NCBI RefSeq assembly: GCF_001044255.1
Contig: NZ_JYNX01000018.1
Span: forward strand, 1 to 56,792
Direction: 5' to 3'
Origin: Mycolicibacterium chubuense
GTDB lineage: Bacteria > Actinomycetota > Actinomycetes > Mycobacteriales > Mycobacteriaceae
Length of the DNA: 56,792 nucleotides
Under the pieces are notes generated by a model. The model did not search any database and was not told the DNA's origin. It saw nothing but the letters and a program-made list of their open reading frames with translations. This document shows, in pieces, positions 41,614 to 56,792 of this stretch. Positions within the stretch are counted from its first letter, which is position 1; each line of letters starts with the position of its first letter. The position numbers were made by a program, and so were the translations under genes.

Positions 41614-43206
41614 ATGGTCGACCGCTATCGGGTCTGGTTGGGGGCAGGCGTACTGACGGGGGGAGTGTCGGCAGCAATGCTGGCAGGTGCGGGAGTCGCC
41701 GCGGCCGACGACGGAACATCGTCCGGCGGGCAATCCCGGGCGTCATCGAATGCTGGCGGCACCGACGACGCGGGCACGCCCGCACCGGACAAGAAATCGG
41801 ACACCGCTTCCGAGACGAAAACGGATACGACCTCGGGCGGCAAGGACGATCCGAAGTCCGACCCGAAAAACGAGGACGCCGGGTCGACGGCATCGGAGGA
41901 GTCCGAGCAGGAGTCCGAGCATGAGGACACGGAGACGCCGCCGACGAAGGCGTCGTCGAGTGGAGGCAAGCATCGCGCCCCCGAGGCCGAGGCGCCTGAG
42001 AGCGAGGCCCCCGACACCGAGACGGAGTCCGAGGCGCCCTCGACCGAGCAGCAGGCGACCGACGAGGACGCCCCGCAGCCCGCGGCCCAGCCGTCCGGAC
42101 GGCACGCCGTTCGGCCCGCGCAGCCGAGCACCTACGCGCTCAGTGTCGACACCGATCTCGGGTCGCCGGACGGCGCGGCGGTCATGCGCCTCGCCGCGGC
42201 GCAGGCCCCGCCCGTGACGCCCAAGCCGACGCTGCTCGAGGTGCTCAACAACATCAGCACGAAGTTCTACGACTTCTACACCGACGCCATGCAGTTCTTC
42301 GCCGGCCCGGTCCGGGCCCCGTTCGGCAGCACGGTCCGGGTGGAGTCCTCGACGCTGACCATCGGCGGCCACAAGGACGTCCCCGCCGATTGGTACTTCC
42401 CCGACACCGACACCCCGGCCGGCCTGATCTACCTGCAGCACGGCTTCCTGGCCAACGCGTCGTTCTACAGCGCCACCGCGGCGTACCTCGCGGAGAAGAC
42501 CAGCAGCGTCGTCGTCGTGCCGACGCTCACGTGGAACTTCTTCGACGTCGACAACTACCCGCTGGAATGGCCGACCACCGGCCGCGCGATCGCCGAGCTG
42601 TTCACCGGCGACCGGGCCGCGCTGACCGCCAGCGCCCGGGCCGCCGGCTACGACGGTGAGCTGCCGACGAAGCTCGTGCTCGCCGGGCACTCGGCCGGCG
42701 GCGGACTGATCGCGATGGTCGGGCGCTACATGGCCGAGGCGGGCAACATCGACGACCTGGCCGGGCTGGTGATGTTCGACGGCGTCGGCACGCTGAGCTT
42801 CCTGTCCCAGGACCTGGCCAAGATCCCGCTGTCGGTGCCGGTCTACAACATCGCGGCCGACCCGAGCCGCTGGAACTGGTACGGCGACACCAACCGCAAG
42901 CTCGACCTCGTGCGGCCCGGCATGTTCACCGGGGTGACGATCAGGGGTGGGCACCACGCCGACGGCATGCAGACCACCGCCCCGATCGTGCAGTACTTCG
43001 CCTACCTCGCGATGGGCCACTCGTCGCCGGTCGACGTCATGGCGAACAGGGTTCTGGCCGCGGGCTGGATCAACGACATGCTCGAGGGCACCCGCACCGC
43101 CGGGCTCTACAACGACAACGCCTCGACGTGGGACATCGTCACCGGCTGGTGGTGGGGGCAGATGACCAAGGCGACGAACCGGCGCCCGCACGCGCTCGCC
43201 GTCTGA
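41614..43206 (+). CDS. Secreted alpha/beta hydrolase with acidic linker
   Basis: A 530-aa exported protein. The signal peptide covers residues ~1-35 (hydrophobic A-G-V-L-T-G-G-V-S-A-A-M-L-A-G, cleavage near A-A-A-D-D). A ~150-residue Asp/Glu/Ser/Thr-rich disordered region and an alpha/beta-hydrolase domain (~210-530) follow. The domain has L-Q-H-G-F-L-A-N-A near the oxyanion loop, the nucleophile elbow A-G-H-S-A-G-G-G, and a late G-G-H-H-A-D-G His. Probably an esterase or lipase acting outside the cytoplasm; the substrate is unknown. The start is ATG 41614 with AGGAGAG upstream. Confidence 0.85.
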   Translation: MVDRYRVWLGAGVLTGGVSAAMLAGAGVAAADDGTSSGGQSRASSNAGGTDDAGTPAPDKKSDTASETKTDTTSGGKDDPKSDPKNEDAGSTASEESEQESEHEDTETPPTKASSSGGKHRAPEAEAPESEAPDTETESEAPSTEQQATDEDAPQPAAQPSGRHAVRPAQPSTYALSVDTDLGSPDGAAVMRLAAAQAPPVTPKPTLLEVLNNISTKFYDFYTDAMQFFAGPVRAPFGSTVRVESSTLTIGGHKDVPADWYFPDTDTPAGLIYLQHGFLANASFYSATAAYLAEKTSSVVVVPTLTWNFFDVDNYPLEWPTTGRAIAELFTGDRAALTASARAAGYDGELPTKLVLAGHSAGGGLIAMVGRYMAEAGNIDDLAGLVMFDGVGTLSFLSQDLAKIPLSVPVYNIAADPSRWNWYGDTNRKLDLVRPGMFTGVTIRGGHHADGMQTTAPIVQYFAYLAMGHSSPVDVMANRVLAAGWINDMLEGTRTAGLYNDNASTWDIVTGWWWGQMTKATNRRPHALAV

Positions 43207-47088
<3,882 letters not shown>

Positions 47089-47101
47089 TCAGTATTTCTA
47101 G

Positions 47102-51090
<3,989 letters not shown>

Positions 51091-51112
51091 GACCTACCGC
51101 TAGTTCGTACGG

Positions 51113-51150
51113 AAGAACCCCCGCTCCCGCTTTCGGGAGTGGGGGTTCTT
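51113..51150. terminator. Bidirectional terminator between rpoC and sthA
   Basis: A 17-nt inverted repeat (51113-51129 with 51134-51150, one G-U pair) has loop CTTT, AAGAACCCCC on the left and GGGGGTTCTTT on the right. It ends 1 nt before the sthA stop codon and serves both convergent genes. Confidence 0.92.
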
Positions 51151-51151
51151 T

Positions 51152-52567
51152 CTATCTCCGGAACTCGTCGACCGCGCGCAGTTTGTTGGTGGCGTCCAGC
51201 GCCGCGACCTTGTAGGCCTCGGAGAACGTCGGATAGTTGAGCACCGCGTCGACGAGGTAGTCGACGGTGCCGCCACATCCCATCACCGCCTGCCCGATGT
51301 GGATGAGCTCGGTGGCGTTGGTGCCGAAGATGTGCACCCCGAGCAGCGTGCGGTCCTCGGTCGACACCAGCAGCTTGAGCATGCCGTGGGAGTCGCCGGC
51401 GATCTGGCCGCGCGCCAGTTCACGGTAGCGGGCCACCCCGAACTCGTAGGGCACCGACTGCTCGGTCAGTTCGGCCTCCGTGGCGCCGACGTAGGAGACC
51501 TCGGGGATGGTGTAGATCCCGATCGGTTGCAGGGCGGTCATGTCGTTCGCCGGTTCGTCGAACGCGTGGTAGGCGGCGAGCCGGCCCTGATCCATCGAGG
51601 TGGCGGCCAGCGCAGGGAATCCGATGACGTCGCCGACGGCGAAGATGTGGTCGACGCTGGTGCGGAAATCGTCACCGACGTCCAGTCGTCCCCGCTTGTC
51701 GGCTTCCAGTCCTGCCGCCTTCAGATCCAGCGTCTCGGTGAGGCCTTGGCGGCCGGCCGAATACATCACGGTGTCGGCGGCGATCCGTTTCCCGGAGGCC
51801 AGCGTCGTCAACGTCGTCTCGTCGCCGATCTCCACGCCCGTCACCTCCTCGCCGAACCGGAACGTGACTGCCAGATCGCGCAGGTGGAAGGTCAGGGCTT
51901 CGACGATCTCCGAGTCGACGAAGTCGAGCATGGAGGGCCGCTTCTCGACGACGGTGACCTTCGTGCCGAGCGCGGCGAAGATCGACGCGTATTCGATGCC
52001 GACGACGCCCGCTCCGACGACGACCATCGACGTCGGCACCTTCTTCAATCCGAGGATCCCGTCGGAGTCGAGCACGTGCTCGTCGTCGAACTCGATGCCG
52101 TCCGGCCGGGCGGGCTTCGTGCCGGTGGCGATCACGATGTGCTCGCCGCTGACGGTGGTGTGCTCACTGTCGTTCTCGTTCTCGACGACCACGGTGTGCG
52201 GGTCGACGAAGCGGCCGTGACCGGTGAACAGGTCGATCTTGTTGCGGATCAACTGCGAGCGGACCACGTCGATCTCGCGCGTGATGACGTGGGAGGTGCG
52301 CATGTGCAGATCCTCGGTGGTGATGTTGTCCTTGACCCGGTAACTCGTGCCGTACAGCTCGCGCTGGTTCATCCCGGTCAGGTAGATCACCGCCTCGCGC
52401 AGCGTCTTCGACGGGATCGTGCCGGTGTTGACGCAGACGCCGCCCAGCATCCAGCCCCGTTCGATGACGGCGACCGACTTGCCGAGCTTGGACGCGGCCA
52501 CGGCCGCCTTCTGCCCGCCCGGTCCCGAGCCGATGACCACCAGGTCGTACTCCGTCTGCGACGCCAT
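51152..52567 (-). CDS. sthA: Si-specific NAD(P)+ transhydrogenase (soluble)
   Basis: A 471-aa flavoprotein of the disulphide-reductase fold. Motifs are [10 protein letters not shown] (FAD), [25 protein letters not shown] (NAD) and I-F-A-V-G-D-V-I-G. Only one Cys is kept where lipoamide dehydrogenases have C-x4-C, the hallmark of soluble transhydrogenase, which exchanges hydride between NADPH and NAD+. The dimerisation domain at the C-terminus is complete. GGGTAAGGA precedes the ATG. Confidence 0.93.
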   Translation of the reverse strand: MASQTEYDLVVIGSGPGGQKAAVAASKLGKSVAVIERGWMLGGVCVNTGTIPSKTLREAVIYLTGMNQRELYGTSYRVKDNITTEDLHMRTSHVITREIDVVRSQLIRNKIDLFTGHGRFVDPHTVVVENENDSEHTTVSGEHIVIATGTKPARPDGIEFDDEHVLDSDGILGLKKVPTSMVVVGAGVVGIEYASIFAALGTKVTVVEKRPSMLDFVDSEIVEALTFHLRDLAVTFRFGEEVTGVEIGDETTLTTLASGKRIAADTVMYSAGRQGLTETLDLKAAGLEADKRGRLDVGDDFRTSVDHIFAVGDVIGFPALAATSMDQGRLAAYHAFDEPANDMTALQPIGIYTIPEVSYVGATEAELTEQSVPYEFGVARYRELARGQIAGDSHGMLKLLVSTEDRTLLGVHIFGTNATELIHIGQAVMGCGGTVDYLVDAVLNYPTFSEAYKVAALDATNKLRAVDEFRR

Positions 52568-52614
52568 GACTGTTCCTTACCCCTTTCGGGCCGTCGCACC
52601 CCACACTCGGTGAG

Positions 52615-53376
52615 GTGCGGGCAACGTCGCGGGGCTTCGGCATCCACTACACCGTCGACGGTGACGGCCCGCCGCTCGTCCTCGTCCCCGGGACGCTGCT
52701 CGCGGCCCGGCACTGGACGGACTTCGGATACGCCGACGCCCTGTCCCGCGACTGGCGGGTGATCGCCATCGACCCGCTCGGACACGGTCGCAGCGACCGA
52801 CCCCATGAGTCGGGCGCCTACCGTCCCGCGGACGTCACGGCGGACCTGGTCGCCGTGCTCGACGCCGAGGGCGTACCTCGGGCCACCGTGTGGGGCTACT
52901 CCCGGGGCGGCTGGCTGGCCGTCAATCTGGCCGCCCGGTATCCGCAGCGGGTCGAACGCCTCGTGGTCGGCGCCTACGCGATGCACGCGCACGAGGAGGA
53001 GGTGGATCGCATCCTGGTTCGGTTCGCCGAGATGCTGAGCGACGGCGACTGGGCCGCGGTCTGGGAGGCGTTCGGTATCACCGACACCGCAGTGAGAGCA
53101 ATGCTCGAAGAAGGCAACGATCCGCGCGCGGTGGCGGCGGCGGTCACCGGGTCGATGTGCCCAACCAGATACGTCGACCCGGCGTCCATCGCCTGCCCCG
53201 CCACCTATTACGTCGGCTCCTTGGAGTGGATCCTGCCGCACGTTCGCGCTGACGTCGCCGTGCTGAGCACCCACGGGACGACGCTCGACGTGATCGCGGG
53301 CCAGACGCATTTCGGGGTGTTCCTCGCCTCCGCGCCATCGGTGCTCGCCGCCGTCACCGCGCGGCTGCGCGAGTGA
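52615..53376 (+). CDS. Alpha/beta hydrolase
   Basis: A 253-aa cytosolic alpha/beta-hydrolase with P-L-V-L-V-P-G-T-L-L near the start, A-I-D-P-L-G-H-G-R-S-D, the elbow W-G-Y-S-R-G-G-W-L (Ser nucleophile) and the final G-Q-T-H-F-G (His). The substrate cannot be assigned. GTG start; divergent from sthA with a 47-nt gap. Confidence 0.85.
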   Translation: MRATSRGFGIHYTVDGDGPPLVLVPGTLLAARHWTDFGYADALSRDWRVIAIDPLGHGRSDRPHESGAYRPADVTADLVAVLDAEGVPRATVWGYSRGGWLAVNLAARYPQRVERLVVGAYAMHAHEEEVDRILVRFAEMLSDGDWAAVWEAFGITDTAVRAMLEEGNDPRAVAAAVTGSMCPTRYVDPASIACPATYYVGSLEWILPHVRADVAVLSTHGTTLDVIAGQTHFGVFLASAPSVLAAVTARLRE

Positions 53377-53409
53377 CCCCGCGCCACTCGTGATGTCCGA
53401 CGCCGCGCC

Positions 53410-53415
53410 TAAACT
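53410..53415 (+). promoter_or_regulatory. -10 element TAAACT of endonuclease IV gene (leaderless)
   Basis: TAAACT is followed after 6 nt by the GTG start at 53422, giving a predicted leaderless mRNA. Confidence 0.5.
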
Positions 53416-53421
53416 GGCGGC

Positions 53422-54174
53422 GTGCTGATCGGATCGCATGTCCACGGTGATGACCCTCTGGCCGCGGCGCAGGCCGACGGCGCCGACGTCGTGCAGTTCT
53501 TCCTGGGCAACCCGCAGAGTTGGAAGAAGCCGAAGCCGCGGGAGGACGCCGACGTGCTGAAGGCCTCGTCGACCCCCATCTACGTGCACGCGCCGTACCT
53601 GATCAACGTGGCCTCGGCCAACAACCGGGTGCGCATTCCGTCGCGCAAGATCCTGCAGGACACCTGCGACGCGGCAGCCGAGGTCGGCGCCACCGCGGTG
53701 ATCGTGCACGGCGGCCACGCCGACGACAACGACATGCAGGCCGGTTTCGAGCGGTGGGCCAAGGCGTTGGACTACCTCGAGACCGACGTGCCGGTCTACC
53801 TGGAGAACACCGCGGGCGGTGACCACGCGATGGCGCGGCACTTCGACACGATCGCGCGGCTTTGGGACCACATCGGTGACAAGGGCATCGGATTCTGCCT
53901 GGACACCTGCCACGCGTGGGCGGCGGGAGAGGCGCTGATCGACGCGGTCGAGCGGATCAAGGCGATCACCGGGCGCATCGACCTGGTGCACTGCAACGAC
54001 TCCCGCGACGCGGCCGGGTCCGGCGCCGACCGGCACGCCAACTTCGGCACCGGCCAGATCGATCCGCAGCTGCTGGTGGCCGTGGTCTCGGCGGCCGATG
54101 CGCCGGTGATCTGCGAGACGGCCGACGAGGGCCGCAAGGACGACATCGCGTTCCTGCGCGAGCATCTGCGCTGA
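53422..54174 (+). CDS. nfo: Deoxyribonuclease IV (AP endonuclease)
   Basis: A 250-aa endonuclease IV TIM barrel (M. tuberculosis End, Rv0670). Metal ligands are visible in [47 protein letters not shown] and I-C-E-T. It cleaves abasic sites in base-excision repair. It is somewhat shorter than E. coli Nfo (285 aa), as usual in actinobacteria. The position after rpoBC matches M. tuberculosis. Confidence 0.95.
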   Translation: MLIGSHVHGDDPLAAAQADGADVVQFFLGNPQSWKKPKPREDADVLKASSTPIYVHAPYLINVASANNRVRIPSRKILQDTCDAAAEVGATAVIVHGGHADDNDMQAGFERWAKALDYLETDVPVYLENTAGGDHAMARHFDTIARLWDHIGDKGIGFCLDTCHAWAAGEALIDAVERIKAITGRIDLVHCNDSRDAAGSGADRHANFGTGQIDPQLLVAVVSAADAPVICETADEGRKDDIAFLREHLR

Positions 54175-54218
54175 CCACGGTCGTCTTCGACGGTCACACT
54201 TTCGTAGCCGAACCGGTG

Positions 54219-54247
54219 TTGAACGGCGGGTGGCTGAGCGGTTAATT
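54219..54247 (+). promoter_or_regulatory. Predicted promoter of the PAP2-type gene
   Basis: TTGAAC (54219-54224) and TTAATT (54242-54247) are 17 nt apart. A TAGGCT at 54247 is an alternative -10. Confidence 0.35.
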
Positions 54248-54294
54248 AGGCTTACGCCGGGAATCCTCCCCTTTCCCCGCGTCGAGAGGCTTAC

Positions 54295-55365
54295 GTGTCC
54301 GCAATTGACCAGTCGTCGATTGCGCCGACGCGCGATACCGACCTCCCGTCGCCGGCGAGGCGGGCGAGCCGGTTGCGGATCGCACGCTGGGTCGCCGTCA
54401 CGATCTGGGCGACGGTGGTGGTCTGGCGCACCGTCACCGACGGGTTCGCGTTCAACCGGGAACTGCTGCTGGTCTACATCTGCACCGGGCTGATCGCGGC
54501 GAGCATCGGGCAGGGCCGGCGCGTGTTCTATGTAGTCCGGGACTGGCTGCCGTTCGCGCTGGTGCTGATCGCCTACGACCTGAGCAGGGGAGCGGCTGAC
54601 CTGATCGGCCGGCCCACCCTGTGGCACTGGCAGGCCGATGCCGACCGTGCGATGTTTTTCGGCGCGATGCCGACCGTCTGGTTGCAGGAACGACTGAAGC
54701 TGCCGTCGCCGCCCTGGTGGGAGGTGGTGATCAGCAGTGTCTACATGTCGTTCTTCATCCTCCCGTACGTGATCGCCGGCGTGCTGTGGCTGCGCGACCG
54801 CGAGGAGTGGAAGGCGTTCGTCCGGCTGTTCGTCGGCCTGAACCTCGCCGCGCTGCTGATCTATGCGCTGCTGCCCGCGGCTCCTCCCTGGGCGGCGGCG
54901 CGGTGCACTGCAGGTGACGTGACCGGCGGGCCGTCGGGTCCGCGGTGCATGTTCCGGTCGGCACGGGGTGTGCCCGACGGGGGGCTGCTCGGGTCGATGC
55001 AGGTCACCCAGGACGGCGCCCATGACTGGGTGGAGCGCATCGTCGGGCGCGGGTGGGGCAAATTGAACCTGCATTCCGCGACAGCCCTGCTCGACCAGGG
55101 GCAGGCCAGCGTGAACCTGGTGGCGGCCATCCCGTCGCTGCACGCGGGGATGTCCGCGGCCCTGGCAGCGTTCCTGTGGACCCGCGTGCAGCGCTGGTGG
55201 CGCCCGCTGCTGGTGGCCTATCCGGTGGTGATGGCCTTCACCCTGGTCTACAGCGCCGAGCACTATGTGGTCGATCTTCTGTTGGGCTGGGCGCTGGCCG
55301 CGGTGGTGATCCTCGCCCTGAGTCGGTTCGAGGCACGCCGCCGCCGCGCGGCCGACACCATCTAG
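54295..55365 (+). CDS. PAP2/AUR1-like integral membrane phosphatase or phosphotransferase
   Basis: A 356-aa membrane protein with about six hydrophobic segments. The phosphatase-type motifs are A-A-I-P-S-L-H-A-G (motif 2) and S-A-E-H-Y-V-V-D-L-L-L-G (motif 3), as in PAP2 and AUR1/inositol-phosphoceramide-synthase-like enzymes. Motif 1 is not clear. A lipid phosphate or phospholipid head-group reaction at the membrane is likely (inference). GTG start at 54295 after GAGAGG. At this place M. tuberculosis has lpqP instead. Confidence 0.83.
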   Translation: MSAIDQSSIAPTRDTDLPSPARRASRLRIARWVAVTIWATVVVWRTVTDGFAFNRELLLVYICTGLIAASIGQGRRVFYVVRDWLPFALVLIAYDLSRGAADLIGRPTLWHWQADADRAMFFGAMPTVWLQERLKLPSPPWWEVVISSVYMSFFILPYVIAGVLWLRDREEWKAFVRLFVGLNLAALLIYALLPAAPPWAAARCTAGDVTGGPSGPRCMFRSARGVPDGGLLGSMQVTQDGAHDWVERIVGRGWGKLNLHSATALLDQGQASVNLVAAIPSLHAGMSAALAAFLWTRVQRWWRPLLVAYPVVMAFTLVYSAEHYVVDLLLGWALAAVVILALSRFEARRRRAADTI

Positions 55366-55866
55366 ACGCCGTTCCGTTCCCGACCGGCCGTTTGCTCGTC
55401 ACTGGTGCGTCGCATTGCTCCGACCAGAAGTCGGGACCAAAGGCCCTTGCCGTCGTCGACGCACGGTTTTCCGCTGGTGTCGTCGGCGGCAGGCAAAGTA
55501 GCCACGGCCGTAACGCTGCGAGCAAATCCGACGACAGATCGTGGTACGACACACGCGAAATTTACTTGTAACAGAGGACAGTGCGTGTAGTCAGGCATGC
55601 CTAAATTGACGTCGGCGGGAACTGTCCACTCGCAGCGCTGTGACCGGCGATAACAATCCGGATCTGCGGTTTTTGTTCCCGAGTTATTTGCATTGAGAAA
55701 GTTCCGGAAATTGCTTCGGATCGCAAATACCCCGTCCAAAATTTGCGTGCGCAACAACCGATTTTTTAGAGCCAGCAAAAGTCGCTGGAGGCATCTTTTT
55801 GCGTGCTAATTTCCGTCGGTCTGCGTCTGCAGGCTCCGATCGGGTTCTAGTAGGGGGTTGTTCGCC
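55366..55866. other. AT-richer intergenic region before the PGRS-like gene
   Basis: 501 bp with no credible ORF and clearly lower GC than its surroundings in the right half. Notable items are a 10-bp palindrome AGGCATGCCT (55593-55602) and an inverted repeat CGCAAAT (55722-55728) / ATTTGCG (55741-55747), with a further ATTTGC at 55686-55691. Such AT-rich stretches are typical Lsr2 targets (inference). No promoter could be fixed. Confidence 0.55.

Positions 55867-56792
<926 letters not shown>

Noticed and set aside
52387-55263. 958-codon open frame on the minus strand
   Set aside because: It spans the antisense of a hydrolase, endonuclease IV and the PAP2 gene, all with clear motifs on the plus strand.
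55593-55602. IdeR iron box at AGGCATGCCT
   Set aside because: Only the central palindrome is present; the flanks do not match the 19-bp IdeR consensus.

Overview
The window comes from a high-GC mycobacterium, most likely a fast-growing Mycolicibacterium. Three things support this. GTG/TTG starts and ATGA/GTGA overlaps are common. Cyclopropane-mycolate-type methyltransferases and the HadABC dehydratase are present. The gene order largely follows the M. tuberculosis Rv0631c-Rv0670 region as I remember it: recC, echA3, glyoxalase-II-like, thrT, metT, rpmG2, hadABC, trpT, secE, nusG, rplK, rplA, mmaA, lipG, ABC1 kinase, alpha-mannosidase, ROK kinase, rplJ, rplL, mkl, rpoB, rpoC, end. Family calls are from memory and visible motifs; no database was searched.

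Region 1 (1-11.6 kb): the 5' part of recC (minus), a cupin gene, then a tight six-gene plus-strand operon (7Fe ferredoxin, Cys-containing HTH regulator, membrane protein, unknown protein, group III truncated globin, single-cluster ferredoxin). An inverted repeat overlaps its predicted promoter. A DUF3060-type protein, a ferredoxin-reductase-like flavoprotein, a CorA-like transporter, echA3, a 35-bp tandem repeat, a 47-aa basic ORF, a DUF2235-like protein without its nucleophile serine, and a glyoxalase-II-like hydrolase follow.

Region 2 (11.6-21.3 kb): conserved housekeeping and envelope genes: tRNA-Thr, tRNA-Met, rpmG, hadABC, tRNA-Trp, secE-nusG, rplK-rplA, then two mycolate-type methyltransferases, lipG and an ABC1 kinase on the minus strand. 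A strongly folded, unassigned RNA candidate lies between rplA and a bidirectional terminator.

Region 3 (21.3-33.1 kb): accessory metabolism. It holds a MpaB-like gene with a divergent TetR gene, two DinB-type genes with a divergent WYL regulator, and a complete histidine-utilisation cluster. hutU, an M20 amidohydrolase, hutF and hutI lie on the minus strand, with an IclR regulator and hutH on the plus strand. Nearly identical operators sit on either side of the IclR gene. No HutG is present, and the M20 enzyme is placed to replace it.

Region 4 (33.1-41.2 kb): GH38 alpha-mannosidase, a small unknown protein and a ROK kinase are translationally coupled. rplJ-rplL with an L10-type leader and the mkl/mceG ATPase follow.

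Region 5 (41.2-56.8 kb): a secreted alpha/beta hydrolase, rpoB-rpoC, soluble transhydrogenase, a hydrolase, endonuclease IV, a PAP2/AUR1-like membrane enzyme, and the start of a Gly-rich PGRS-like surface protein running off the window. rpoC has a one-base deletion near 47231 that breaks the frame of an otherwise full-length essential gene, so a sequence error is the likeliest cause.
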